DNA from: Plebeiibacterium sediminum
Lineage (GTDB): Bacteria; Bacteroidota; Bacteroidia; Bacteroidales; Marinilabiliaceae
Direction: 5' to 3'
Assembly: GCF_026013605.1 (NCBI RefSeq)
Contig: NZ_JAPDPJ010000015.1
Location: 1 to 64,000 of the forward strand
DNA: 64,000 bases
The translations under genes and the position numbers were made by a program. Positions within the stretch are counted from its first letter, which is position 1. Each line of letters opens with the position of its first letter. The notes under the pieces were generated by a model, which saw only the letters and a list, made by a program, of their open reading frames with translations, searched no databases and was not told the DNA's origin. This document shows, one piece after another, positions 1 through 9,970 of the stretch.

Positions 1-776
1 AAACCATCGTTTTTGGCCAAAAGTGGAATCCAAAACCCCCATTTTTAGCAAAAAATGGAATTCTGAGGCATTATGGGGGGTAAATCAAATCAAAACTTCA
101 GACACCCAAAATTATATATCACTATCACACAAATACTTACAACCATAAAAAGTAACAGTAAAATTACTGTTATTTTTTCGATGAATATTTCAATATACTT
201 TAGTACTACAAGCTGAGATCAAAGCGCTATTTGCGCTAAACACTTTGCTCTTGGCTCTAAAGTCGGCCGATACATGTTTAACCCGAGTTCTGTTATAACC
301 TGATCAGTGATAGCAGGGCATACAAAAAAACAAAGTCATGAAAATTTATACAAAAGGAATCAACGAACCATCAACATAAAAAAAAGTAAACACTGTCGGG
401 AGTCAAAATAAATCAGGATATTTTATAAAACTTCGATTATTTAGTTCTTTGACAAAGTTACTTTTAAAATCTACTAAGGCTTTAAATTCTTATTTCACTA
501 TGGATAGCTATGATAAAAGATGCTTTTCAGTATACAAATAACCTATCGCAAACAGGTAATATTCTGCCAACATCCCATTAATACTTCTATATTTTTCTCC
601 CTTACAACTTCTTATATTACACTGGTATTCTTTTTCTTACCCCCTAAACCTTCAATATATTTTTTGTATTTTTAGTTATTCAGTAATGTTTTTAATTGCT
701 TTGAATTACAAAATGACACTAACCATTAACATTTCGATAAAAGTATTTTTAATAATTCAATTAAACATTTCATGTT
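1..776. other. Gene-free left edge with hairpins and a dispersed repeat copy
   Basis: No convincing coding region lies before the glycosidase gene at 777. Positions 36-79 hold nested inverted repeats: CCCCCAT at 36-42 against ATGGGGG at 73-79, and CCATTTTT at 39-46 against AAAAATGG at 51-58. Positions 120-178 hold one copy of a 59-bp element found again at 36173-36231. The rest, 180-776, is AT-rich and I see nothing in it. Confidence 0.6.
120..178 (+). repeat. 59-bp dispersed repeat, copy A, ending in a terminator-like hairpin
   Basis: Aligned without gaps to 36173-36231, 50 of 59 positions match by eye, and the last 19 are identical. The 3' part is an inverted repeat, AACAGTA (154-160), loop AAAT, TACTGTT (165-171), followed by a T-run at 173-178, so it looks like an intrinsic terminator. 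No gene lies directly upstream within the window, so which transcript it would end is not known. Confidence 0.6.
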
Positions 777-3428
777 ATGAGGATCACCCCTTTTATTTTC
801 ATTTTAATGATACTATACAGTTGTAATAATCCCATGAACATTCATCATGTAAATAAAAACTTTACGGTATATAACAATAAAGTAGTACAAGGCGATTTTA
901 TTGCTGAAGTACATCCTGATGGTTCCATGACCAGTAATTATATGAGCCCGGTTAACATTCCTCAAAAAAGGACAATCGAATTAAAGTTTAGCATCAACCA
1001 AAAGGATAATGAACTACCGTTTGCTACAAATCATCAAATTGTTGTTAAACCTGAAAATGGGATTTATAATACGCCTATCATTGAATTTGGAAATCAGCAT
1101 ATTGATGAACAAGCTGGTATTGATGAAACTTTAGAATCAAATATAACATTAAATGTAAAACTTGATCTGCGAAAAGTATTTAAAGCCTTTGATGAAAAAG
1201 GTTATTATGAAGATATTAACCACGACAAAATAACTCAAAAAGATTTTAAAGGGGTTTTTATGGCAGGGAATATTGCACCCCTTAATTTTGATTTTGAAAA
1301 CCTTGGAGAAAATGTTCAACTTAAGGATGAAGATGGAGATCATATTTATGAGTTATCAATAAACATAAATACTTTTGACGAAAACAAATTTGTAAAGCCT
1401 GAGTGGAAACTAACAAAAGATATCAGTCAGTATCCTCAACTTAAAACGGATAACGAATTGATACAGGCTTTATATAATATGGCCCTGGAGGAAACTAAAT
1501 TATTGAGCGAAGATGATGGAACTTTTAGAACCGGTGCGAAATGGGCTGGCGTTTGGACCAGAGATGTTAGTTATGCTACCGTTTTAGGTTTAGGAATTGC
1601 AGATACACAAAGAGCGAGACATTCTTTACTCAAAAAAATAAAGCGGGATAGAATTATTCAGGATACCGGTTCGGGTGGTGCATGGCCAGTATCTTCAGAC
1701 AGAACAACATGGGCATTAGCAGCATGGGAAATCTATCTAATTTCAGGAGATGAGTTATGGCTTGATTACTGCTACAAAGTCATTAAAAATACGGTTGAAG
1801 ATGATAGGATTATTGTATTTGACAACAATTCGCATCTATATAAAGGAGAATCCTCCTTTCTGGATTGGAGAATACAGACTTATCCAAGATGGATGGATAA
1901 TACTGATATCTATTCTTCACTAAACCTTGGAACCAACCTGGTACATTATCAAACGCTGAGAATATTAAGTCAGATGGCCAAGCTATTAAACCAGAAAGAA
2001 GATATAAGCAAGTATTCGAACTGGGCCAATGAACTTAAAACTGCCATAAATACCAATCTTTGGAATCAGGAAAAAGGATATTACAATCAATATATCTATG
2101 GTAGAAACTACAAATTCAGTTCACCAAAATCAGAATCTCTGGGTGAGGCTTTTTCTGTTTTATATGATGTTGCCGATGAAAAATCAAATACCGTTATTGA
2201 AAACACACCAACTCTAACATGGGGAATTCCATGTGTATATCCACAAATACCAGGTATTCAACCCTATCACAACAATGGAATATGGCCTTTTGTACAAACC
2301 TTCTGGAATTTAGCTGTATCTAAAGCAGGGAATAACAATGCCTTAGAACAGGGCATCAGTTCTTTTTACAGAGCCGCAGCAATGTTTTTAACCAACAAAG
2401 AAAATATGGTTGCTGATAATGGAGATTTTATGACTGCATTAAATTCTGACAGACAACTATGGAGTGTTGCAGGGAACCTGGGGCATATTTACAAGATTTT
2501 CTTTGGAATGAACTTTAAGCCAGATCACAAATTGTATTTTAACCCCGTAATTCCGAATTCATACCAATGCAAAATGGAGTTAAGCAACCTAAAAATAAGA
2601 GATAAGGAATTTACGATAAAAGTGAATGGTTACGGAAATAAAATACAGTCATTTACTGTTAATGGAGAAAAACAAACAGAACATTCTGTAAGTCTGCTTG
2701 GAGAAGGTAAAGTTATTATTGAAATAGAGATGGCTAATAATGATTTTTATGGTAGTACAAATGTGGTTGCTAATAAATTCCATATTGCAACACCACAAGC
2801 CGCCATCAAAAACCAGGAGCTGTTGTGGGATTCTGTTCAGAATGCAGTAAAATACGAAGTATACAAAAATGGCAAACTACTTACCACCACTACTGATGTA
2901 ACCAAAATAAACCTGGATGAAACCAATGGAGAATATACAATTCGTGCCATTGATATTGTTGGAGATCCTTCATTTATTAGCGAACCAATTTATTACAAAC
3001 CACAATCAGGAGGATATCTGTCTTTTAATAAATACAAATGCAACAAAACGGTTTCTATTGCAGGTGCTCCTGCCGGTATGATTGAATTATCAAAACAAAA
3101 GAATCTTGATGTTGAATGGAATATCAATATTCCTGAAGAAGGAACTTATATACTATTCTTTGAATACACAAACGGAAGTGGACCATGGAATACGGATAAC
3201 AAATGTGCCAACAGAACTTTGTGGATAAATGATCAAAAGACAGCTCCTGTAATTATGCCACAGAGAGGAACAAATGAATGGGCCAACCTGGGAGAAACAA
3301 ATCGTATAAAAACCCAGTTACCAAAAGGAACACATCATTTTAAACTGACTTTTGAGCCAGAAAATGAAAATATGAATGTTGATACAAATAGCGCTTTACT
3401 TGGCAAAATGAAATTAATTAAACTTTAA
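777..3428 (+). CDS. Six-hairpin (alpha/alpha)6 glycoside hydrolase lipoprotein
   Basis: This 883-residue protein starts with a lipoprotein signal whose lipobox ends at Cys16 (ILYSC), so it is probably anchored to a membrane facing the periplasm or the surface. Residues 120-210 look like a beta-sandwich of the starch-binding/Ig type. The core from about 220 to 640 has the look of an alpha/alpha toroid glycosidase: a WTRD motif at 260-263 inside GVWTRDVSY, then GGAWPVSSDRTTWALAAWE and an IPGIQPYHNNGIWPF segment. An FN3-like module follows at about 655-740, then a CBM6/35-like C-terminus. The fold resembles the GH63/GH37/GH78 clans, but I cannot assign a family or substrate. It has its own terminator, with no transporter or SusCD pair nearby. 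The ATG at 777 directly precedes the signal peptide. Confidence 0.75.
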   Translation: MRITPFIFILMILYSCNNPMNIHHVNKNFTVYNNKVVQGDFIAEVHPDGSMTSNYMSPVNIPQKRTIELKFSINQKDNELPFATNHQIVVKPENGIYNTPIIEFGNQHIDEQAGIDETLESNITLNVKLDLRKVFKAFDEKGYYEDINHDKITQKDFKGVFMAGNIAPLNFDFENLGENVQLKDEDGDHIYELSININTFDENKFVKPEWKLTKDISQYPQLKTDNELIQALYNMALEETKLLSEDDGTFRTGAKWAGVWTRDVSYATVLGLGIADTQRARHSLLKKIKRDRIIQDTGSGGAWPVSSDRTTWALAAWEIYLISGDELWLDYCYKVIKNTVEDDRIIVFDNNSHLYKGESSFLDWRIQTYPRWMDNTDIYSSLNLGTNLVHYQTLRILSQMAKLLNQKEDISKYSNWANELKTAINTNLWNQEKGYYNQYIYGRNYKFSSPKSESLGEAFSVLYDVADEKSNTVIENTPTLTWGIPCVYPQIPGIQPYHNNGIWPFVQTFWNLAVSKAGNNNALEQGISSFYRAAAMFLTNKENMVADNGDFMTALNSDRQLWSVAGNLGHIYKIFFGMNFKPDHKLYFNPVIPNSYQCKMELSNLKIRDKEFTIKVNGYGNKIQSFTVNGEKQTEHSVSLLGEGKVIIEIEMANNDFYGSTNVVANKFHIATPQAAIKNQELLWDSVQNAVKYEVYKNGKLLTTTTDVTKINLDETNGEYTIRAIDIVGDPSFISEPIYYKPQSGGYLSFNKYKCNKTVSIAGAPAGMIELSKQKNLDVEWNINIPEEGTYILFFEYTNGSGPWNTDNKCANRTLWINDQKTAPVIMPQRGTNEWANLGETNRIKTQLPKGTHHFKLTFEPENENMNVDTNSALLGKMKLIKL

Positions 3429-3444
3429 ATCAATTCAACAAATT

Positions 3445-3484
3445 CAATCGGATAGAACAACCATTTCTATCCGGTTGTTTTTAT
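3445..3484 (+). terminator. Intrinsic terminator after the glycosidase gene
   Basis: Arms at 3445-3457 and 3465-3477 pair over 13 positions with one G-T wobble, and a T-run follows (3478-3481). It lies 17 bases after the stop codon, between the convergent glycosidase and Omp85-like genes. Confidence 0.8.
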
Positions 3485-3498
3485 GATACCCTTAAATA

Positions 3499-4683
3499 TT
3501 AAAAGGCTTCACTAAAAGCAACGTAAAAACCTCTTCTATCTTTAGCTACTCCATAATCCAACCTTAAATTCATACGTGGTTGTATTTCAATCCTCAAACC
3601 GGCACCTAAATTAGGTAAGAAATCTTCAATCTCTTCATAGCTACTGGCTACAGAACCAAAACCAGCCCAGGCAGCAAAACCCACATGTTTTAAATACCTT
3701 CGTATGGATGGCATCCTCATCCCTGAAAACATATGACGATATTCAGATATCCCGAATAAAGCAACTTTATCTCTGAATCGCCCCCACTGATACCCTCTTA
3801 AATCAAACTGAGTTCCCAACTGAGGTAAATCCATCCATGGAATTTCGCCATCAGAATACTGTGTTTTAAACTGAAAAGCCCATACCTTTCTGTCTCCAAG
3901 GTTCAGGTATTTACGTGTATCAAGGGTAGCTTTTAAAAACTCGTTGCTATCCCCTATCTTTAAAAAGTTATTGTATTTTAAAAACGATATACTAAAATAA
4001 TAACCTTTATATGGATTCTGAACATTATCCCTCTTATCTAAATCCAAAGCCAGACCTAATCCAAAATTCGTGGCACTTTTGCCATATTTTTGAACATAAA
4101 TATCCGACTTCATGTACTCATTTAATTCCGTTGCCTTGGTACTGTTAAAATCATAGGTTACTCCAACAAACAGACTTTTATTGATACGATGAACAACTTT
4201 TCCTTCTGCAGAAAACCATTGGCGGTGATATCTTGTGGTTTCATCTGGTGTAGATGTTCTGTTTCCGGCATCATAACCTACCCCCCAGTAATTATCCGGC
4301 ATATCCCTGTAAAACAGCATGGTCAACAACCTCATCTTATCTGTTTTACCATATATATAAGGGAAAGCAGCTATAGAAACAGATTCGTTTGTACTGTATC
4401 CTACCGAAAACGGAATACTTGAGCGATCAACAAAAGGATTATCTTTTTGAAGTTTAAAGGACATTAATGCACCTGCAGAAAACAACAATTCCAATTCAGG
4501 AGTGTATGTTGGAGCTACATATGGTGTAAACATCAAATTCTTTTCTGTTGACCTTGAGTGATACAACGAATCCAATTGATCTGATGTTTTATCTGTAGGA
4601 TCTCCAACCTTAGGAACCTGAGCTCTAACAACTACAATAAAAAAACAGAAAAGGAATACTATTCCTCCCTTATACTTATACAT
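3499..4683 (-). CDS. Omp85-superfamily outer-membrane beta-barrel without POTRA domains
   Basis: I choose the ATG at 4683, which gives 394 residues. It is preceded by a purine-rich GGGAGG stretch and begins directly with a signal peptide (YKGGIVFLFCFFIVVVRAQ); an upstream ATG would add 11 non-signal residues. After a short N-terminal stretch the whole protein is alternating beta-strand sequence. It carries the LRGYQWGRF motif near residue 295, which matches the conserved R-G-[FY] motif of the last strands and L6 loop of Omp85/surface-antigen barrels, and it ends in Phe. No POTRA domains precede the barrel, so it belongs to the short barrel-only members whose role is poorly known; these are seen widely in Bacteroidota. 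It is monocistronic and converges on the glycosidase gene. Confidence 0.75.
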   Translation of the reverse strand: MYKYKGGIVFLFCFFIVVVRAQVPKVGDPTDKTSDQLDSLYHSRSTEKNLMFTPYVAPTYTPELELLFSAGALMSFKLQKDNPFVDRSSIPFSVGYSTNESVSIAAFPYIYGKTDKMRLLTMLFYRDMPDNYWGVGYDAGNRTSTPDETTRYHRQWFSAEGKVVHRINKSLFVGVTYDFNSTKATELNEYMKSDIYVQKYGKSATNFGLGLALDLDKRDNVQNPYKGYYFSISFLKYNNFLKIGDSNEFLKATLDTRKYLNLGDRKVWAFQFKTQYSDGEIPWMDLPQLGTQFDLRGYQWGRFRDKVALFGISEYRHMFSGMRMPSIRRYLKHVGFAAWAGFGSVASSYEEIEDFLPNLGAGLRIEIQPRMNLRLDYGVAKDRRGFYVAFSEAF

Positions 4684-4829
4684 TTCCTCCCTTTTATAAC
4701 CGCTGCAAATATACAATTATTGAGCATTTCATAAGAACATGTTTATCACAAATTTACGAGAAAAAACAATTGATATTGACAAACTATTTTCATAAATTTA
4801 AAAGACTGATACAAAATGACATATATAAA

Positions 4830-5284
4830 ATGACAACAAATATCGCCCTAACAAATATTTCCTTTAACTTTTTAAGAGGTTCTCATCAATTCTTAGAATT
4901 GATACTGGATAATATCAATAGTTCTGTTTTGCTCTTAAACAACAGAATGGAACTAATCTCATTTAATAACGCTTTCTTAGCTATGTTTCCGAAAAATAAG
5001 GACAAAGATCTTATTTATATCAGGTGCGGAGAAGCGATTGGCTGTGCCTATCAGGTAGAAGAACAAAAAGATTGTGGAAAAACCAGTAAATGCAGGAATT
5101 GCGAATTAAGATTAAGTGCCATTTCAACCTATTTAAACAATACCACCACTTTTAGAAAAAAATCACCCGCCCATTTTATGTTGAGCGTAACAAAAAGGTG
5201 GACATGAACATTCAATACACTACAAAATATTTTGCCTTTGAAAACGAAAAGTATGTATTGATGATTATTGAAAGCATCGATTAA
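4830..5284 (+). pseudogene. Small PAS-domain protein interrupted by a -1 frameshift
   Basis: The intact part reads as a PAS fold from about residue 20 (FLELILDNINSSVLLLNN), then a Cys-rich CAYQVEEQKDCGKTSKCRNCELR segment that is usual in a Bacteroidota PAS family. The frame stops at 5205-5207 (SVTKRWT, stop). If one base is re-read in the A5 run at 5192-5196, the reading continues as KVDMNIQYTTKYF and KYVLMIIESID to a TAA at 5282-5284. Those are the last PAS strands. An ATG at 4830 is the likely start; a TTG at 4770 would add 20 residues of no clear domain. It is either a disrupted gene, a sequencing error in the homopolymer, or, less likely, programmed slippage. Cytoplasmic; signal unknown. 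Confidence 0.6.
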
Positions 5285-5601
5285 TAGCAATTCTTACTCT
5301 CGACTTACATTACCTACTTAATTTATTGTTAATTAGAGCAATTAACTACTAAATTGTAACATTACGCTTAACTTCTTCAATATAAGGCGTATTTAATTTA
5401 AGCGAACATAAAATACAATTTATACGCCTATTTGCAACACCCTAACGTTAATATATTGTTGATTTTTATTCAATTAGCTAAAGAACTTGATTTTAATAAA
5501 AATAACGTTTTAAATAAACTTAACACTAATAGTTGACTTTTGCACTGTTTACTTAACTCAAACATTACTTAGAAAATAACAACCTAAATTATTTAAACAG
5601 A
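5285..5601. other. AT-rich gap upstream of alkaline phosphatase
   Basis: 317 bases without a gene, very AT-rich. It probably holds the phosphatase promoter, but I see no clean TAnnTTTG element and no structured RNA. Confidence 0.4.
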
Positions 5602-7188
5602 ATGAAAAAATTCAATTATTTAAACAAGTTAGCTTTTGCCTTTTTTACAATAGCTAGTCTTTCTTTAACTTTTACCTCGTGTAATGATGATGATGACACG
5701 ATTGATTCAAGTAAAAAATCAGCTACCGGCATACTTGAAGAGTACAATACACCAAAGTATGTATTTCTATTTATTGGAGACGGTATGGCTAACGTGCAAA
5801 TTAATGCAGCTGAAGCAGCCTTAAACAGTTCTGGCTTTCTAAAATCAGTTGGTATAGGAACATTGAATATGCAGCAATTTAATGTAACAGGCATGCAAAC
5901 TACACATGCTAAGGACCGTTATATTACTGACTCGGCTGCTGCAGCAACAGCATTAGCAACTGGAGAAAAAACAACTTGCGGTACCATTTCTCAAAACGGA
6001 GAGCATTCTGAAGAAATAAAAACCATGGCAGAAATGGCCAAAGCAAAAGGAATGAAAGTTGGTATTGTTTCAAGTGTAAGTATCGACCATGCAACACCTG
6101 CCTGTTTCTATTCTCACGCAGAAACACGTAATTACTACAATTATATTGCAAGCCAAATGGCTACTAGTAATTTCGATTATTTTGGAGGAGGATATGCTAA
6201 AGGCAATTTTACTAAATACAGAGACGCATCGAGAGTACCTGCAGATTTTACTCCGGTTGATATTGATCAGGCCATGATAAATGCAGGATACACTATAGCT
6301 ACCAACAAAACAGAACTTAACGCTATTGCAAATGGAACAAAGTGTTGGGCTTATTCAGATCAATATGATGGTTCTGCAGCGCTTCCTTATGAAGTTGACC
6401 GTACTTCTGATGACCTTTCCTTAGCCGATTTTACTGAAAAAGGCATTGAACTATTAGATAATAAAAATGGATTTTTCATGATGGTTGAAGGTGGAAAAAT
6501 AGACTGGGCTTGTCATGCTAACGATGCTGTTGCATCAACATTTGATGTTGTTGCCTTTGATGATGCAGTAGGGAAAGCCATTGATTTTTACAACGAGCAC
6601 CCGGATTCAACCTTAATTATTGTAACTGGTGATCATGAAACCGGAGGATTAACTTTAGGTTATGCAGGAACTGCCTACGAAACCGCCTTTACATTTTTAA
6701 ACTACCAAAAAATATCCTATGATGAATATTATAATAATGTAGTAAAATCCTGGGATCCTGCCACAATTACATTTAATGAAGCATTAGCATCAGCTAAAGA
6801 ATATTTTGGATTAGGAGATGAAACTAAAACTGAATCAAGCGAACAAGGACTTGACTTTTCTCTTGAGTTATCTGATTATGAAACAGAGAGACTTCAAACA
6901 GCTTTCGATTTAACTATTGGCATCATGGATGGTTCTGTTAATTTTAAAGAAGAATGTGCAGGATATGATTCTGATATTTTTGGAGGAAGCAGTTACGATC
7001 CTTTTACCGTAACAGTAACTCATATTTTAAATGAAAAAGCAGGTATTGATTGGACAACATATTCACACACTGCAGTTCCTGTTCCTGTTTTAGCCCTGGG
7101 TCAGGGAGAATATAAGTTTACTGGATACTATGACAACACTGATGTTGCGAAAAAAATAATAGAAATAGCCGCATTGAATGCTGAATAA
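5602..7188 (+). CDS. phoA: Alkaline phosphatase lipoprotein (PhoA type)
   Basis: This 528-residue phosphomonoesterase releases phosphate from organic esters outside the cytoplasm. A lipobox ends at Cys27 (FTSCNDDDD), so it is lipid-anchored rather than freely periplasmic. The active site is complete: Asp60 in FIGDGM binds metal, Ser111 in ITDSAAAATA is the nucleophile that is phosphorylated, His163 and Thr165 sit in DHATP, Glu296, Asp301 and His305 in MVEGGKIDWACH, Asp344-His345 in GDHETGG, and a late YSHTAVPVPV supplies the last His. It is monocistronic with a strong terminator. Phosphate-starvation control is usual for the family, but I found no Pho box. Confidence 0.93.
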   Translation: MKKFNYLNKLAFAFFTIASLSLTFTSCNDDDDTIDSSKKSATGILEEYNTPKYVFLFIGDGMANVQINAAEAALNSSGFLKSVGIGTLNMQQFNVTGMQTTHAKDRYITDSAAAATALATGEKTTCGTISQNGEHSEEIKTMAEMAKAKGMKVGIVSSVSIDHATPACFYSHAETRNYYNYIASQMATSNFDYFGGGYAKGNFTKYRDASRVPADFTPVDIDQAMINAGYTIATNKTELNAIANGTKCWAYSDQYDGSAALPYEVDRTSDDLSLADFTEKGIELLDNKNGFFMMVEGGKIDWACHANDAVASTFDVVAFDDAVGKAIDFYNEHPDSTLIIVTGDHETGGLTLGYAGTAYETAFTFLNYQKISYDEYYNNVVKSWDPATITFNEALASAKEYFGLGDETKTESSEQGLDFSLELSDYETERLQTAFDLTIGIMDGSVNFKEECAGYDSDIFGGSSYDPFTVTVTHILNEKAGIDWTTYSHTAVPVPVLALGQGEYKFTGYYDNTDVAKKIIEIAALNAE

Positions 7189-7209
7189 TCTGTTTTCACT
7201 AACTAATTA

Positions 7210-7243
7210 AAAGGTCTGCATTTTTTAATGCAGGCCTTTTATT
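7210..7243 (+). terminator. Intrinsic terminator after phoA
   Basis: Thirteen-position arms at 7210-7222 and 7227-7239 with a TTTT loop and a short T tail, 21 bases after the phosphatase stop. Confidence 0.8.
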
Positions 7244-7338
7244 CAATAAAAGTCACTCAGTCATAACCCTTAACAAAACATGTGAATAACTAAATATACA
7301 TTACAATTGAGGTAAATCGACCAATTATTAAATATGTC

Positions 7339-8481
7339 ATGCTAAAAACACACAAAAGGAAAATTAATATTGCTTTCACTATAACTATCTCCATCTTAAC
7401 CATTATCTTAATTTACTTACCTACAGGACATGAAAATCCTCGTTTGTTAAAAAACACAGATCATGTTAAAGCCCAAGTTATTGCGGTAAACAATGACGAT
7501 CTGGATCAACACGGAATTGTTACTGTGGGAACCCAAGATCTTAACTTAAAACTATTATCTGGTAACTTTAAAGGTGATACCGTAATAGCACACAATATTC
7601 TTATTGGACAAAAAAAATTAGACAAGATTTTTAAACCTGGTAATAAAGTATTAACTGTTTTAAAGTTTAACAAAAGTGGTTCAAAGATTATTGAGGCAAG
7701 AGCCGATGATTTTTACAGAATACAAATAGAATGGATATTATTAGGTTTATTTGCATTGTTTCTGGTTTGCTTTGCCGGAATAACCGGGTTTAAGGCTTTA
7801 TTATCATTTATTTTTACTGCGCTGGCCTTTTGGAAAATTCTACTACCATTATTTCTGAAGGGATATTCCCCAATCATTGTTTCATTTGGAATTATAGTTT
7901 TGTGTACAACTGTAATTATTATTTTAATAAACGGTTTCTCAAGAAAAGGATGGGTAGCTTTATTAGGAGCCATAAGCGGAGTTGGAATCACAACTAGTAT
8001 GGCATTATTATTTGCACATTTCTTTAAAGTCTCCGGTACAGTAAAAGAGTTTTCTGAAACACTACTTTATACAGGTTATACACACCTTGACCTAACTGCT
8101 ATATTTATATCTTGTATTTTTATTGCCGCTGCTGGTGCTGTTATGGATGTAGCTATGGATATTGCTGCTGCACAACACGAAGTACTTGAACATAATCCAT
8201 CCATAAAAAAGAAAGAACTCATGAAATCTGGATTTAACGTAGCCTATCCTGTAATTGGAACAATGACAACGACACTCCTATTTGCATATTCCGGAAGTTT
8301 TATGTTTGTTTTCATGGTATTTATGGCTAAGGGCACTCCGTTAATATCTATTTGTAATACAAATTATATTGCTGCTGAAATACTACACACTTTGGTTGGT
8401 AGTTTCGGCTTAGTGTTAGTAGCTCCCATTACAGCAATATTAGGCGGCTTAATTTACCCTATAAAAGATCAGAATAAATAA
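7339..8481 (+). CDS. YibE/F-family multipass membrane protein
   Basis: This 380-residue inner-membrane protein begins with one N-terminal membrane segment (about 8-27). An extracytoplasmic beta-rich stretch of about 100 residues follows (HVKAQVIAVNNDD to RADDFYRIQ), then about seven membrane segments. The diagnostic YibE/F segment is FIAAAGAVMDVAMDIAAAQHEV near residue 265, with the conserved G-A-x-M-D-x-A motif, followed by SGFNVAYPVIGTMTTTLLFAYSG. The family is widespread; its biochemical function is not established. It stands alone between phoA and the dipeptidase gene, with about 150-200 bases on either side, so context says little. Confidence 0.8.
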   Translation: MLKTHKRKINIAFTITISILTIILIYLPTGHENPRLLKNTDHVKAQVIAVNNDDLDQHGIVTVGTQDLNLKLLSGNFKGDTVIAHNILIGQKKLDKIFKPGNKVLTVLKFNKSGSKIIEARADDFYRIQIEWILLGLFALFLVCFAGITGFKALLSFIFTALAFWKILLPLFLKGYSPIIVSFGIIVLCTTVIIILINGFSRKGWVALLGAISGVGITTSMALLFAHFFKVSGTVKEFSETLLYTGYTHLDLTAIFISCIFIAAAGAVMDVAMDIAAAQHEVLEHNPSIKKKELMKSGFNVAYPVIGTMTTTLLFAYSGSFMFVFMVFMAKGTPLISICNTNYIAAEILHTLVGSFGLVLVAPITAILGGLIYPIKDQNK

Positions 8482-8690
8482 AACAACCTTTGCTATTGAT
8501 GTGAAAAACTAAAAAGCAATGGTGAAGCAATATTATAGTGCATAGACATAAGTTTGAGATATTTTTGTTGATCCACAAATTTTAACTAGGGGTGCAGGGT
8601 TATTTTTAATCATTTTAAACACATCTATAATAAATATCAGGCATTAAAATATAAAATATCACTATTTTGCACATCTAATACTCAAACAAT

Positions 8691-9893
8691 ATGGCATTTT
8701 TAAAATTTTCAGCAATCATTATTGCTTTTTCAGTACTTTTTCCAAAGAACTTCTCACTTTCTGATGCAAAACGCGTTCATAATTCCATTACAACTATTGA
8801 TACGCATTGTGACACACCTATGAAATTTGTGAACAATGGCTTTGACATCAGTGTATCTCACGAGGCACCTGAGAGCCGGGTTGATATACCCAGAATGGAG
8901 GAAGGTGGTTTAGATGCCATCTTTTTTGCCATCTTCACCAGTCAGAAGCCAAGAAATACCGAAACTTACAAAGAAACTTATGATTTAGCCAATCAAATGA
9001 TTGATTCAACAATAGTAAGTTTAGAACACAATAAAAGCACTACTGGTCTGGCCACCTCAGTAAAAGATTTACAAAAACTTGAGGCTGAAAATAAGAGAGC
9101 CATCTTTTTAGGTATGGAAAACGGCTTTCCTATTGCCAAGGACATTAACAGAGTAAAAGAATTTTACGATAAAGGTGTTCGCTATTTAACGCTATGTCAT
9201 TCTTCAAACAATGATATTTGCGATTCATCAACAGACCCAAAGGGAGCTGAGCATCATGGCGTTAGTAAATTTGGGAAAGAGGTGATAAAAGAAATGAATA
9301 AACTGGGTATGATTATCGATGTTTCGCATATTTCAGACACAGCTTTTTACGATGTAATGAAATACAGTAAAGCTCCGGTAGTTGCATCGCATTCAAGCGT
9401 GCGTTCGGTTTGTGATCATCCAAGAAACATGAGTGATGATATGATTAAATTGTTAGCTAAAAACGATGGAGTGATTCAAATTTGCATACTTGGAGATTAT
9501 ATAAAATCACCTGATACCACAAGTGTTCATTACACCAAAATGCAGGAACTGAAGAAAAAGTATAACAACTGGCAATATAAAAACGACGATGAAAGAAAGC
9601 AAGCCTGGGCTGAATGGGATGCCATAAACAAGAATTACCCTCAAGTATTGCCAACCATTGCCGATGCTGTTGACCATATTGATTATGTAGTAAAGTTAGT
9701 TGGGATTGATCATGTTGGAATTGGTTCTGACTTTGATGGTGGTGGTGGATTAGCAGACTGCACAAACGTTGCAGACTTTCCTAAAATAACTCTGGAACTA
9801 CTAAGAAGAGGTTATTCTGAGGATGATATTGCAAAAATTTGGGGAGGAAATTTCTTACGTGTATTTAAAGCTGTTGAAAAGTTAAAAGCTTAG
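8691..9893 (+). CDS. Membrane dipeptidase, peptidase family M19
   Basis: This 400-residue zinc dipeptidase has an N-terminal hydrophobic signal (AIIIAFSVLFPKNFSLS), so it acts outside the cytoplasm. The metal-site motifs of the renal dipeptidase family are present in order: TIDTHCDTP (the HxD pair), a Glu in FLGMENGFPI, MIIDVSHISD and VVASHSSVRSVCDHPRN (two His ligands), and VGIGSDFDGGGG near the C-terminus. The family cleaves dipeptides, often with D-residues at the second position, which suggests peptide scavenging or use of cell-wall fragments. No partner gene is adjacent and there is no obvious terminator. Confidence 0.9.
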   Translation: MAFLKFSAIIIAFSVLFPKNFSLSDAKRVHNSITTIDTHCDTPMKFVNNGFDISVSHEAPESRVDIPRMEEGGLDAIFFAIFTSQKPRNTETYKETYDLANQMIDSTIVSLEHNKSTTGLATSVKDLQKLEAENKRAIFLGMENGFPIAKDINRVKEFYDKGVRYLTLCHSSNNDICDSSTDPKGAEHHGVSKFGKEVIKEMNKLGMIIDVSHISDTAFYDVMKYSKAPVVASHSSVRSVCDHPRNMSDDMIKLLAKNDGVIQICILGDYIKSPDTTSVHYTKMQELKKKYNNWQYKNDDERKQAWAEWDAINKNYPQVLPTIADAVDHIDYVVKLVGIDHVGIGSDFDGGGGLADCTNVADFPKITLELLRRGYSEDDIAKIWGGNFLRVFKAVEKLKA

Positions 9894-9970
9894 CAAAGAA
9901 ACCCTATTCATTTCATTTTAAAAACATTAATCATTTACATCCAGAATCACAACCTCATATTAAATCAAAA

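Noticed and set aside
4770-4829. TTG at 4770 as the start of the PAS gene
   Set aside because: The 20 extra residues have no domain match, and an ATG at 4830 precedes the PAS region with better spacing.
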